Origin: Blastococcus sp. TF02A-30
Lineage (GTDB): Bacteria > Actinomycetota > Actinomycetes > Mycobacteriales > Geodermatophilaceae
Reading direction: 5' to 3'
NCBI RefSeq assembly: GCF_003319185.1
Contig: NZ_QOHJ01000003.1
Location: 248,001-312,000, forward strand
DNA: 64,000 nt
This document shows positions 28,951 to 37,649 of the stretch, piece after piece. A model generated the notes under the pieces. It was given only the letters and a program-made list of their open reading frames with translations. It did not search any database and was not told the origin of the DNA. The position numbers and the translations under genes are program-made. Each line of letters opens with the position of its first letter. Positions within the stretch are counted from its first letter, which is position 1.

Positions 28951-30746
28951 TGGAGCTCGAGCGGCACGAGTACGACGTCGTCGTCGTGGGGGCGGGCGGG
29001 GCGGGGCTCCGGGCCGCGATCGCGGCGCACGAGCAGGGGGCGCGCACCGCCGTCGTCTGCAAGTCGCTGCTCGGCAAGGCGCACACCGTGATGGCCGAGG
29101 GCGGGATCGCCGCGGCGATGGCCAACCTCTACCCCGAGGACAACTGGCGGGTGCACTTCCGCGACACCATGCGCGGCGGGAAGATGCTCAACCACTGGCG
29201 CATGGCCCAGCTGCACGCCCAGGAGGCGCCGGACCGGGTGCGCGAGCTGGAGGACTGGGGCGCGCTGTTCGACCGCACCCCCGACGGGCTGATCAGCCAG
29301 CGCGACTTCGGCGGGCACCGGTACGCCCGGCTGGCGCACGTCGGCGACCGCACCGGACTCGAGCTGATCCGCACGCTGCAGCAGCGCACGGTCGCGCTCG
29401 GCATCGACGTCTTCATGGAGTGCACGATCACCCGGCTGCTCACCGACGACGAGGGCGTCACCGGAGCGTTCGGCTACTGGCGGGAGAGCGGCCGGTTCGT
29501 CGCCTGGCAGGCGCCCTCGGTGGTGCTGGCCACCGGGGGGATCGGCAAGTCCTACAAGGTCACCTCGAACTCGTGGGAGTACACCGGCGACGGCCACTCC
29601 CTGGCGCTCCAGGCCGGCGCGACGCTGGTCAACATGGAGTTCGTCCAGTTCCACCCGACGGGCATGGTCTGGCCGCCGTCGGTGCGCGGGATCCTGGTCA
29701 CCGAGAGCGTCCGGGGCGACGGCGGCGTGCTGCGGAACTCGGCGGGCAACCGGTTCATGTTCGACTACATCCCCGACTTCTTCCGCAAGGAGACGGCGGA
29801 GACCGAGGACGAGGCCGACCGCTGGTACGAGGACAAGAAGAACAACCGGCGGCCACCCGAGCTGCTCCCCCGCGACGAGGTGGCCCGGGCCATCAACAGC
29901 GAGGTCAAGGCCGGCCGCGGCTCGCCGCACGGCGGGGTGTTCCTCGACATCGCCTCCCGCCGCTCACCGGAGTACATCCGCAAGCGGCTGCCGTCGATGT
30001 ACCACCAGTTCAAGGAGCTGGCCGAGGTCGACATCACCGCCGACCCGATGGAGGTCGGCCCCACCTGCCACTACGTGATGGGCGGGGTCGAGGTGGACCC
30101 CGACACCGAGGCCTCCCGCGTGCCGGGGCTGTTCGCCGCCGGTGAGGTCGCCGGGGGCATGCACGGGTCCAACCGGCTCGGTGGGAACTCGCTGTCGGAC
30201 CTGCTGGTCTTCGGCCGGCGGGCCGGGCTGGCCGCGGCGGAGCACGCCGTCAAGCGCAGCGGGGCGGTGGCCCTCGCCGAGGCCGACCTGGTGGAGGCGG
30301 CGCGCGCGGCGCTGGCCCCGTTCGAGCGGGAGGGTGGCGAGAACCCGTACACCGTCCAGCACGACCTGCAGCAGACGATGCACGACCTGGTCGGCATCAT
30401 CCGGACCGCGCCGGAGATGGAGCAGGCCCTCGCGCGGATCGCGGAGCTCCAGGAGCGGGTCGCCACCCTCTCCGTGGAAGGGCACCGGCAGTACAACCCG
30501 GGCTGGCACCTCGCCCTGGACCTGCCGCACATGCTGCTGGTCAGCGAGTGCATCGCCCGCGCCGCCCTCGCCCGGGAGGAGAGCCGCGGCGGGCACACAC
30601 GGGACGACTTCCCGGCCACCGACGCCGGGTGGGCCCGGACCAACCTGATCTGCTCGCGCGCGCCCGACGGCTCGGTGGCGCTGGCGCGGCAGCCGCTGCC
30701 CGAGATGCCCGCCGAGCTCGCGGAGATCTTCGAGGAGACCGCATGA
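28950..30746 (+). CDS. Fumarate reductase/succinate dehydrogenase flavoprotein subunit (Sdh1 type)
   Basis: A 598-residue FAD subunit. Motifs are VVVGAGGAGLRAAIAAHEQG near residue 11, HTVMAEGGIAAAMAN near 45, and the active-site FHPTGMVWPP near 235. CHYVMGGVEVD is near 373 and GSNRLGGNSLSDLLVFGRRA near 405. It is closer to mycobacterial Rv0248c than to the sdhA at 18.6 kb. The start ATG shares a base with the anchor's TGA. Direction in vivo (succinate oxidation or fumarate reduction) is not decided by sequence. Confidence 0.94.
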   Translation: MELERHEYDVVVVGAGGAGLRAAIAAHEQGARTAVVCKSLLGKAHTVMAEGGIAAAMANLYPEDNWRVHFRDTMRGGKMLNHWRMAQLHAQEAPDRVRELEDWGALFDRTPDGLISQRDFGGHRYARLAHVGDRTGLELIRTLQQRTVALGIDVFMECTITRLLTDDEGVTGAFGYWRESGRFVAWQAPSVVLATGGIGKSYKVTSNSWEYTGDGHSLALQAGATLVNMEFVQFHPTGMVWPPSVRGILVTESVRGDGGVLRNSAGNRFMFDYIPDFFRKETAETEDEADRWYEDKKNNRRPPELLPRDEVARAINSEVKAGRGSPHGGVFLDIASRRSPEYIRKRLPSMYHQFKELAEVDITADPMEVGPTCHYVMGGVEVDPDTEASRVPGLFAAGEVAGGMHGSNRLGGNSLSDLLVFGRRAGLAAAEHAVKRSGAVALAEADLVEAARAALAPFEREGGENPYTVQHDLQQTMHDLVGIIRTAPEMEQALARIAELQERVATLSVEGHRQYNPGWHLALDLPHMLLVSECIARAALAREESRGGHTRDDFPATDAGWARTNLICSRAPDGSVALARQPLPEMPAELAEIFEETA

Positions 30747-31522
30747 GCTACGACGCGCGGTTCCGGGTCTGGCGGGGGGACGCCTCCGGCGGCGATCTGC
30801 AGGACTTCACCGTCGCGGTGCACGAGGGCGAGGTCGTGCTCGACGTGGTGCACCGGCTGCAGGCCACGCAGGCCGGCGACCTCGCCGTCCGGTGGAACTG
30901 CAAGGCCGGCAAGTGCGGGTCGTGCAGCGCGGAGATCAACGGGCGGCCGCGGCTGATGTGCATGACGCGGATGAGCACGTTCGGCGAGGACGAGACCGTG
31001 ACCGTCACCCCGCTGCGCGGGTTCCCGGTGATCCGCGACCTGGTCACCGACGTGTCCTTCAACTACGACAAGGCCGCCCAGGTGCCCGCGTTCACCCCCC
31101 GGCCGCGTGACCCCGACGGCAACCACCGGATGCAGCAGGTCGACGTCGAGCGCTCGCAGGAGTTCCGCAAGTGCATCGAGTGCTGGCTCTGCCAGGACAC
31201 CTGCCACGTCATCCGCGACCACGAGGAGAACAAGGCGGCCTTCGCCGGGCCCCGGTTCCTCATCCGGCTGGCCGAGCTGGACATGCACCCGCTGGACGTC
31301 GTCGACCGCCGGGACGCGGCGCAGGACTCCTTCGGCCTGGGGTACTGCAACATCACCAAGTGCTGCAGCGAGGTCTGCCCCGAGGGCATCCACCTCACCG
31401 ACAACGGGATCATCCCGCTCAAGGAGCGGGTGGTCGACCGGAGGTTCGACCCGCTCACCTGGCTGGGGTCGCGGATCGGCCGGCGGCGCGGTGACCCCGG
31501 TCAGGGACCGTCGCCGAAGTAG
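30743..31522 (+). CDS. Succinate dehydrogenase/fumarate reductase iron-sulfur subunit (Sdh1 type)
   Basis: A 259-residue iron-sulfur protein. The [2Fe-2S] ligands are in WNCKAGKCGSCSAEING and RLMCMTRM. The [4Fe-4S] site is KCIECWLCQDTC near residue 142, and the third cluster is YCNITKCCSEVCPEGI near 203. ATG overlaps the flavoprotein stop (ATGA). The last 22 bases overlap the convergent carbonic anhydrase gene. It completes a compact three-gene operon. Confidence 0.94.
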   Translation: MSYDARFRVWRGDASGGDLQDFTVAVHEGEVVLDVVHRLQATQAGDLAVRWNCKAGKCGSCSAEINGRPRLMCMTRMSTFGEDETVTVTPLRGFPVIRDLVTDVSFNYDKAAQVPAFTPRPRDPDGNHRMQQVDVERSQEFRKCIECWLCQDTCHVIRDHEENKAAFAGPRFLIRLAELDMHPLDVVDRRDAAQDSFGLGYCNITKCCSEVCPEGIHLTDNGIIPLKERVVDRRFDPLTWLGSRIGRRRGDPGQGPSPK

Positions 31523-32076
31523 GTGCCCGCCGGCGGCAGCGGCCGGCGGACCACCGGCCGCACCCTGCGGGCGGCCCCCAGCCGGCTGGTGTAGCTCGCT
31601 GCGTCGGCGCGGATGTGCGCCAGGTCCTCGTCGGTGGTCGGCCGCACGACCTTGGCCGGGACGCCGGCGACGACCGACCCCGGGGGCACGGTCGCGTTCG
31701 GCGGGACGACCGCCCCGGCCGCGACGATCGACCCCGCGCCGATGTGCGCACCGTTCATGACGATGCTGCCCATCCCGACCAGGACGTCGTCGTCGATCCG
31801 GGCGCCGTGCAGCACGACCCGGTGGCCGACGGTCACCCCGCCACCCACCTGCAGCGGGAAGCCGGGGTCCGAGTGCAGCACGCACCCGTCCTGCACGTTC
31901 GTGCCGGGTCCGATGACGATGGTCTCCTCGTCGGCCCGGATCACGACGCCGTACCAGACGCTGGCCCCGGCGTTCAGCGTGACGGCGCCGACCACCACCG
32001 CGGTCGGCGCCACGAACGCCTCGTCGTCGATCTTCGGCGCACCGAAGTGCAGTTCCGCGATGTAGTTGTCCGCCAT
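31501..32076 (-). CDS. Gamma-class carbonic anhydrase family protein
   Basis: A 191-residue left-handed beta-helix (hexapeptide repeat) protein. The three metal His are placed as in the family: CVLHSDPGFPL, VTVGHRVVLHG. It starts MADNYIAELHFGAPKIDDEA, with GGGAGG about 8 bases before ATG 32076. The family converts CO2 and bicarbonate, but many bacterial members (YrdA/PaaY-like) have weak or other activity. The C-terminal 30 residues are Arg/Pro-rich. Confidence 0.9.
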   Translation of the reverse strand: MADNYIAELHFGAPKIDDEAFVAPTAVVVGAVTLNAGASVWYGVVIRADEETIVIGPGTNVQDGCVLHSDPGFPLQVGGGVTVGHRVVLHGARIDDDVLVGMGSIVMNGAHIGAGSIVAAGAVVPPNATVPPGSVVAGVPAKVVRPTTDEDLAHIRADAASYTSRLGAARRVRPVVRRPLPPAGTYFGDGP

Positions 32077-32219
32077 CTCCCGCGCCTCCCGGTCGTGCCG
32101 TCGAGTGTCGCGGAGACGGGCGCGTCCGAGGAGGGGTTCGGCCGCGCCGCTGACGGGGTCGCGCGGAGGGCGGACGTCCACACCGGGACGGTCCACGGGT
32201 TCACGGGCACGCCGCGGCC

Positions 32220-32528
32220 TCAGGCGGCCGGGCGCTGCCGGCTGCCCGACACCGCGCCGTTGATCCGGCGGGCCAGCCGCTCCGCGGCGCTGACCGGTTC
32301 GTCCGCCGCGGACGGCGCCGGCGGGAGCAGCACCCACAGCAGCAGGTACAGGAGGACGGCGGACCCGCCGACGAACGCGAAGCACACGAAGCCGACCCGC
32401 CAGAGCACGGCGTCGATGCCGCTGTACTCGGCGAGGCCGCCGCAGACGCCACCGGCCATGCGGTCGGTGCCGCTGCGGCGCAGGACCGGGCGAGCGGGGG
32501 CGGGGGCGGGGTTCAGGGGTGCAGTCAT
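32220..32528 (-). CDS. PspC domain membrane protein
   Basis: A 102-residue protein with one PspC domain: RMAGGVCGGLAEYSGIDAVL at residues ~23-42, then a long hydrophobic segment VGFVCFAFVGGSAVLLYLLL. The family responds to envelope stress. ATG 32528 starts MTAPLNPAPAPARPVLRRSG. It is a single gene. Confidence 0.9.
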   Translation of the reverse strand: MTAPLNPAPAPARPVLRRSGTDRMAGGVCGGLAEYSGIDAVLWRVGFVCFAFVGGSAVLLYLLLWVLLPPAPSAADEPVSAAERLARRINGAVSGSRQRPAA

Positions 32529-32583
32529 GCCACCAACCTGCCGCGCCACCGCCGTCCCCGACCATCGGGTGACGCCCTGATCC

Positions 32584-32609
32584 GTCCCCGGTTCCCGGAG
32601 GCCGGGGAC
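32584..32609 (-). terminator. Possible terminator after the DivIVA-like gene
   Basis: GTCCCCGG (32584-32591) pairs with CCGGGGAC (32602-32609) across a 10-base loop, about 25 bases past the DivIVA-like stop. Moderate strength. Confidence 0.45.
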
Positions 32610-32634
32610 CCCAGGGAGGTCCCCGACCGGCGGG

Positions 32635-33399
32635 TCAGCCGCGGTGGGCCAGGGCCTCGGCGTCCTGCCCGGTCCCGGCCTCCGCTTGGGACCCGGCCTC
32701 GATCGCCGGCATGGGCCCGGTGCCGTCGTCCGGCGGCAGCTCGCGGGCGACGTTCGCCGCGGGTGCGGGCCGGTTCGGGGCCCGTCCCGGAGGCTGCGGC
32801 AGCGCGCCGGGGTCGGCGCGTCCCCACTCGTTCTCCACGTCCGTGAGGAGCGCCTCAAGGTAGGAGCGCAGCTGCACGCGGCAGGCCTGCGCGAACGCCT
32901 TGAGGTAGGCGACCTGGTCCTCCAGCTCCTGCGGCGTGAGCCCGCTGGGCGCGGCGGCCGGCCCGGCCTCGGCGGTCATGCGGGTGGCGGCTTCCTGCGC
33001 GGCCTGGATGATCGCGCCGGCCGTCTCGCGCGCGTGGCGGAGCTGCTCCTCGTGCTGCGCGCGGGCATCGGCGGTGACCTGCCGGCTGAAGTCCTCGGCC
33101 TCGGCGACGTAGGCGTCCGCCGTCTGCTGCGCGGTGGCCAGCAGCCGGACCGCCTGCTCGCTGGGCGGCAGCGGGGCCTCGGCGGCGCCCTCCACCTGGG
33201 CCTGCAGCGCGTGCACGCGGTCGCGCAGCTCGGCCTTCTCGGCGTGCAGCCGGGCCAGCTCCTCGCCGAGCCGGTTGAGGAACCGGTCGACCTGGTCCTC
33301 GCTGTACCCCGGGCGCAGCATCGTCCCGCGGTCGAAGCGCACGTCCTGCACGTCGGCCGGGCTGATCCTGCGGCTGGAACCGTTCTCGGTGCTGGTCAT
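32635..33399 (-). CDS. DivIVA domain coiled-coil protein
   Basis: A 254-residue protein with an N-terminal DivIVA-like motif (ISPADVQDVRFDRG near 12, then GYSEDQVDRFLNRLGEELAR near 31). A long coiled coil follows to about residue 185, and a Pro/Ala-rich tail ends it. DivIVA/Wag31 proteins mark cell poles and curved membranes, but this one lacks a dcw-cluster context. Its ATG overlaps the flavohemoglobin TGA (ATGA), so it is made together with that enzyme. It may be a scaffold or polar anchor for it; that is inference. Confidence 0.88.
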   Translation of the reverse strand: MTSTENGSSRRISPADVQDVRFDRGTMLRPGYSEDQVDRFLNRLGEELARLHAEKAELRDRVHALQAQVEGAAEAPLPPSEQAVRLLATAQQTADAYVAEAEDFSRQVTADARAQHEEQLRHARETAGAIIQAAQEAATRMTAEAGPAAAPSGLTPQELEDQVAYLKAFAQACRVQLRSYLEALLTDVENEWGRADPGALPQPPGRAPNRPAPAANVARELPPDDGTGPMPAIEAGSQAEAGTGQDAEALAHRG

Positions 33400-34535
33400 T
33401 CGGTCACCTCTCCGTCTGCGCTGGGCCCCGGCCGGCTGGGGGCGAAGATCTCTGTCCTGATGCGCTCGCTGCGCAGGCCCGAGGCGCGCAGCCGGCCGGC
33501 GGTGTCCTCCACCATCGCGGCCGGCCCGGCGACGTAGGCGTCGCGGCTGAGCCAGGGGCCGTGCCGCAGGACGACCTCCCCGACGTCGCCGTGCTCCAGG
33601 TCGGACTCCTTGTCGTCGGAGACGGCGAGCGTGACCGACAACCAGGGGTGCTCCCGGTCGAGCCGGGCCAGCTCGGCCCGGTCGTAGAAGTGGTCCTCGG
33701 TGCGGGCACCGAGGAACAGGTCCACCCGCCGCGGCGGGCCGTGCCGCGCGATCTGGTCGACGACCGCCTTCACCGGCGCCCAGCCGGTGCCGCCGGCGAC
33801 CAGCAGCAGGTCGCGGTCGGAGTCGGGGTCGAACGCCAGGTGCCCGACCGGCGGGCCCAGCCGCAGGATGTCGCCCTCGCCGGCCTGGCGGACCAGCGCG
33901 CCGCTGACCGGGCCGCCGTCGTGCGCCTTCACGTGGATCTCGAGCAGCCCGTCCTCCCGCGGCACGTTGGCCGGCGAGTAGTAGCGCCACAGCCGCGGCC
34001 GCAGGTCGCTCTCCAGGGAGATGGAGTCGCCCGGCAGCCAGGTGAGCTCCGGTTCCGGGCGCAGCCGGAGGACGGCGGTGTCGAAGGTGCGCCGCTCGTG
34101 GCTGACGACCTCCGCCTTCCACCACGGCGGCTCGTCGGAGGCCTCCTCGGCCGCCTCGACCATGACCTGGGCGACGAGCTCGTAGGCGGCGGCCCAGTCG
34201 GCGGCCAGCTGCTCGTCCCACTCGTCGTCGAAGTGCTGCAGCGTGGCCAGCAGGCTGGCGCCGACGGCCGGGTAGTGGGCCGGCAGCGCGCCGAACTTGC
34301 GGTGGTCGCGACCGAGCTGCTGGAGGATCGGCACCAGCGAGGGCAGGTCGTCGACGCGGGCGACGACCTCCCCGAGGGCGGCGAACAACCGGTCGCGCTG
34401 GTGGGCCATCGAGACCGGGAACATGCTCCGGGTCTCCGGGTGGGTCAGGAACAGGTGGGCGTAGAAGTACAGCGGCGCCTCGTCGCCGGCCGCGGCGGCC
34501 TTGGCGAAGTTGGCCCGCATGGCTGGGATGTCCAC
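33396..34535 (-). CDS. Flavohemoglobin-type globin/FAD-NAD reductase
   Basis: A 379-residue protein. Residues 1-~135 are a globin with B10 Tyr in PLYFYAHLFLTHPETRSMFP, heme-proximal His in LGRDHRKFG near 85, and ALPAHYPAVGASLL. Residues ~140-379 are a ferredoxin-reductase-like module with FAD motif WRYYSPAN and NAD site LLLVAGGTGWAPVKAV. Flavohemoglobins convert nitric oxide to nitrate. The start GTG at 34535 has AGGAGA 7 bases upstream. It is the first gene of a pair with the DivIVA-like gene. Confidence 0.92.
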   Translation of the reverse strand: MDIPAMRANFAKAAAAGDEAPLYFYAHLFLTHPETRSMFPVSMAHQRDRLFAALGEVVARVDDLPSLVPILQQLGRDHRKFGALPAHYPAVGASLLATLQHFDDEWDEQLAADWAAAYELVAQVMVEAAEEASDEPPWWKAEVVSHERRTFDTAVLRLRPEPELTWLPGDSISLESDLRPRLWRYYSPANVPREDGLLEIHVKAHDGGPVSGALVRQAGEGDILRLGPPVGHLAFDPDSDRDLLLVAGGTGWAPVKAVVDQIARHGPPRRVDLFLGARTEDHFYDRAELARLDREHPWLSVTLAVSDDKESDLEHGDVGEVVLRHGPWLSRDAYVAGPAAMVEDTAGRLRASGLRSERIRTEIFAPSRPGPSADGEVTE

Positions 34536-34840
34536 GACAGGTCTCCTCGGGTGCGGACCGCGGTCAGCCGGCGGTCGGCCTTCGGGTGCCCTGCTGGTCG
34601 GGACGGTGGTGGAACGACATCACTGCTCCTGCTCTCCCCCGTGACGTCGGTGCTGTACCTGCGTGGCCCTCCGATCGGTCACGCCGGTCGGACGGAGCGA
34701 CTACGGAGAGCGTAACGAGGGTGACGGCTGACCACGACTCGTCACGGAGCGATGCATCACGGCGACTCTGCGTGAAGCCTCTCCTCTCTTCCACGATCCC
34801 CCGGGACCGGCGAGCATGCAGGGGCGGGAAGGAGGCAGCC
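34536..34840. other. Divergent intergenic region between flavohemoglobin and an uncharacterised gene
   Basis: This 305-bp gap is less GC-biased than its surroundings. It must hold the promoters of two divergent genes. On the minus strand a tiny 18-codon ORF (34620-34564, MSFHHRPDQQGTRRPTAG) has AGGAG in front and precedes the flavohemoglobin, but its coding status is not supported. On the plus strand GGAGG just before 34841 is the ribosome-binding site of the next gene. I see no clear operator. Confidence 0.4.
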
Positions 34841-35407
34841 GTGGCGGAGAACCCCCGGATCGGACCGGTCGAGCGGGCCACCGGTCGCGCGTGGGACGAG
34901 TGGATGCGCTTCTTCGAGGGCATCGGTGCTGCGGATCTGGACCACTCCCAGATCGCCCTTCGCGTCTACGAGCAGCTCGACGGGACCGTGGAACGGGTGG
35001 GCTGGTGGACCCAGTCGGTGACGGTCGCCTACGAGCAGCACATCGGCCGGCGGGTCCCCGGCCAGCGCCCCGACGGCACCTTCCAGACCAGCGTCAGCCG
35101 GGCCACGCCCTTCGCCATGCGGGATCTGATGGACCGCTGGGTCGCGTTCGCCACCGACGACCCCGTCGTCCGGGACGTCGTCGTACCGGAGGCGCCCAAG
35201 GTCAGCGGCACCGACCGGCGGATCACCTGGCGGACGAAGGCCGCGGACGGGTCGTCGGTCGTCGTCACCAGCGAGCCGAAGAGGAACGGGACGGCGTCGC
35301 TCGTCGCCACCCAGATCGGGCTGGCCACCCCCGAGCTGAACGACGCCGCCCGTCAGCGGTGGACCGAGGTGGTCGAACGCTTCCTCGCCGGTCTCACGGA
35401 CTCGTAA
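34841..35407 (+). CDS. Uncharacterised protein with WWTQ/YEQ motif
   Basis: A 188-residue soluble protein not assigned to a named family. It has a conserved-looking core: DHSQIALRVYEQLDGT, then VGWWTQSVTVAYEQHIGRRV and PGQRPDGTFQTSVSRAT. The second half (RITWRTKAADGSSVVVTSEP) looks like a small beta-rich domain, perhaps AHSA1-like. The start GTG at 34841 has GGAGG 5 bases upstream. Its end overlaps the convergent HelR gene by 14 bases. Confidence 0.7.
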   Translation: MAENPRIGPVERATGRAWDEWMRFFEGIGAADLDHSQIALRVYEQLDGTVERVGWWTQSVTVAYEQHIGRRVPGQRPDGTFQTSVSRATPFAMRDLMDRWVAFATDDPVVRDVVVPEAPKVSGTDRRITWRTKAADGSSVVVTSEPKRNGTASLVATQIGLATPELNDAARQRWTEVVERFLAGLTDS

Positions 35408-37535
35408 GGACGACGAGCTGCTGGGTCGCCCGGGTCATCGCGACGTAGCGGTCCACGGCGCCCTCGACGCCGGCACCGAACCCGTCGGGGTCCACGAGGA
35501 CGACCAGGTCGAACTCGAGCCCCTTCGCCAGCACCGGGGTCAGCGACCGGACGCGGTCGGTCCCCCGGAACGACGGGGAGCCGATGACGCAGCCGATCCC
35601 CTCGGCGTGCTCGGCCGCCCACTGCGCGAGGACCGCGGGCAGCTCCGCCGTCGTCCCGTGGCGGACCGGGACGCCGCTGCTGCGCACCGACGTCGGGACG
35701 TTCGCGTCCGGGAGCGCGGCCCGGATGACCGGCTCGGCCTCGGCCATGACCTCGGCCGGCGTCCGGTAGTTGATGCTCAGCGAGGCGACCTCCACGCCGC
35801 GCAGCCCGATCCGCGCCAGCCGCTCCTGCCACGACCCGGCGAAGCCGTGCCGCGCCTGGGCCCGGTCGCCGACGATCGTGAAACTGCCGGACGGGCAGCG
35901 CCGGAGCAGCACCTGCCACTCGGCGTCGGTCAGCTCCTGCGCCTCGTCGACGACCACGTGCCCGAAGGGTCCGGCGAGCAGGTCGCGCGTCGCCGCGGGC
36001 AGCGCTGCCTCGTCGACCAGGGCGTCGCGCAGGTCCGCGTGCCGGAGGCTCGTCATCAGCAGCAGCTCGGAGTCGTCGGCCTCGATCAGGTGGTCGATGA
36101 CGTCGGCCATCCGCGCGCGCTCGAACGCCGCGGCGGCCTCGGCGCGACGGGCGCGGCGGGAGTTCTCCGGATCGCCGAGCCGGGCGCGGGCGGCGTCCAG
36201 GAACGGGAGGTCGGGCACCGTCCACGCCGATGCGTCGGCGCGCTGCAGCGTGCGGACCTCGTCGGCCGTCAGCTCCGGGGCGCACGTGCGCAGGTAGGCC
36301 GGCACCGACCAGAGGTCCCCGACCAGCTCCGCCGGCTCCAGCAGCGGCCACGCCCGCGAGAACGCCGCCCGCAGCTCGCGGTCCCGAGCGAGCACCTCCC
36401 GCAGCTCGCCGTCGTCCTCGTCTGCGGCCTTGTCCTCCAGGACGGTGAGCAGCGCCTCCCAGACCTGCTCCCGCGCGTCGTTGTGCGGGGTGCCGGGGTC
36501 GGGGGCCTCGAACGCCTCGGCCCAGTCGTCGGGGCCGAGCCGGAGGTCCGACCACGGCGTCTCGACGACGAGCCCGCGGGGAGGTGGCTGCTCGTAGAAG
36601 CGCACGGCGGCGTCGACCACCGCCTCGACGTCCACCCCCGCCTTGAGCCGGGCGACGTCCGGGTCGCCCTCCTCCGCCGCCGTGGCGCCCTCGGGGACGA
36701 GGTCGCGCAGCGTGCAGGTGCGCACGCCCTCCTCGCCGAGACCGGGCAGGACGTCGGAGACGTAGGCGAGGTAGGGCTCGTGCGGGCCGACGAACAGCAC
36801 GCCGCCGCGCGCGGCCAGCCGCTGGTCGGCGTACAGCAGGTAGGCGGTGCGGTGCAGGGCGACGACGGTCTTCCCCGTGCCCGGCCCGCCGTCGACGACG
36901 AGGGCGCCGTCGGAACCCGCGCGGATGATCGCGTCCTGGTCGGCCTGGATGGTGCCGAGGACGTCGCGCATGCGGGGTGACCGGTCGCTGCCCAGGCTGG
37001 CGATGAACGCGGACTGGTCGTCCAGCGCGGCGTGCCCCTCGAGGCCTTCTGCGGTGAAGACCTCGTCCCAGTAGTCGGTGATCCGGCCGCGGGTCCACCG
37101 GTACCGGCGGCGGCTGGCCAGGCCCATGGGGTCGGCGTGCGTGGCGGCGAAGAACGGCGCCGCGGCCGGCGATCGCCAGTCGACGAGCAGCCGGCGGCCG
37201 TCGGGATCGGTGAGCCCGAGCCGGCCGATGTACAGCGGCTCGCCACCGTCGGTGCCGACGATGCGGCCCAGGCAGAGGTCGAGGCCGAACCGGCGCAGGG
37301 TGCGCAGCCGGGAGGTGAGCCGGTGGATCTCGAGGTCGCGGTCCAGGGCCTCCTGACCGGATCCACCCGGCGCCCGGCGCTCGGCGTCGAGCCGCTCGGT
37401 CAGCCGGGCGATCGCCTCGTCCAGGCCGGCGGTCATGGCGGCGAAGAACTGCTGGTCGGCGGCGATGAGGGCGGGGTCGTCCTTGGCCGCGAGGTGGTCG
37501 GGGAGGTCGAACGGGGCGGTGGTCAGGGCGCTCAC
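35394..37535 (-). CDS. helR: HelR/HelD-type RNA polymerase recycling motor (UvrD-like ATPase)
   Basis: A 713-residue superfamily 1 helicase-like protein of the HelD group. The N-terminal ~130 residues form an antiparallel coiled coil (ADQQFFAAMTAGLDEAIARL onward). The Walker A is VVDGGPGTGKTVVALHRTAY near residue 210, Walker B is VVDEAQELTDAEW, motif III/IV regions include SFTIVGDRAQARHGF, and VAMTRATQQLVVLT is near the end. HelD proteins pull RNA polymerase off DNA. In Streptomyces HelR also displaces rifamycins and gives resistance. A rifamycin-associated element lies 25-44 bases upstream of GTG 37535, which marks this copy as HelR. Stops overlap the convergent gene by 14 bases. Confidence 0.9.
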   Translation of the reverse strand: MSALTTAPFDLPDHLAAKDDPALIAADQQFFAAMTAGLDEAIARLTERLDAERRAPGGSGQEALDRDLEIHRLTSRLRTLRRFGLDLCLGRIVGTDGGEPLYIGRLGLTDPDGRRLLVDWRSPAAAPFFAATHADPMGLASRRRYRWTRGRITDYWDEVFTAEGLEGHAALDDQSAFIASLGSDRSPRMRDVLGTIQADQDAIIRAGSDGALVVDGGPGTGKTVVALHRTAYLLYADQRLAARGGVLFVGPHEPYLAYVSDVLPGLGEEGVRTCTLRDLVPEGATAAEEGDPDVARLKAGVDVEAVVDAAVRFYEQPPPRGLVVETPWSDLRLGPDDWAEAFEAPDPGTPHNDAREQVWEALLTVLEDKAADEDDGELREVLARDRELRAAFSRAWPLLEPAELVGDLWSVPAYLRTCAPELTADEVRTLQRADASAWTVPDLPFLDAARARLGDPENSRRARRAEAAAAFERARMADVIDHLIEADDSELLLMTSLRHADLRDALVDEAALPAATRDLLAGPFGHVVVDEAQELTDAEWQVLLRRCPSGSFTIVGDRAQARHGFAGSWQERLARIGLRGVEVASLSINYRTPAEVMAEAEPVIRAALPDANVPTSVRSSGVPVRHGTTAELPAVLAQWAAEHAEGIGCVIGSPSFRGTDRVRSLTPVLAKGLEFDLVVLVDPDGFGAGVEGAVDRYVAMTRATQQLVVLTSP

Positions 37536-37559
37536 GGCGGGCGATGCTCCACCCCTCCC

Positions 37560-37579
37560 CCGGTCTTGCCGCAAGCCCC
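37560..37579 (-). promoter_or_regulatory. Rifamycin-associated element (RAE) upstream of helR
   Basis: Minus strand reads GGGGCTTGCGGCAAGACCGG, with inner inverted repeat CTTGC-G-GCAAG. As I recall it, the actinobacterial RAE consensus (GGGGCTTGCGGCAAGGCCC) differs from this only near one end. RAEs sit before rifamycin-inactivating genes and helR and make them rifamycin-inducible. It lies 24 bases before the helR GTG. A TATAGC sequence 7 bases further upstream on the same strand (37592-37587) could be its -10 element. Confidence 0.85.
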
Positions 37580-37649
37580 GGGGTCGGCTATACGTTGAAG
37601 TGGGAAGAGAACCGTGGGCCCGCGGCCATGGCCTTCCCCCTCCACCAGG

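Noticed and set aside
34564..34620. 18-codon ORF upstream of flavohemoglobin as a leader peptide
   Set aside because: It has an AGGAG in front but no conserved pattern known to me and no hairpin following; kept only as a note in the intergenic entry.
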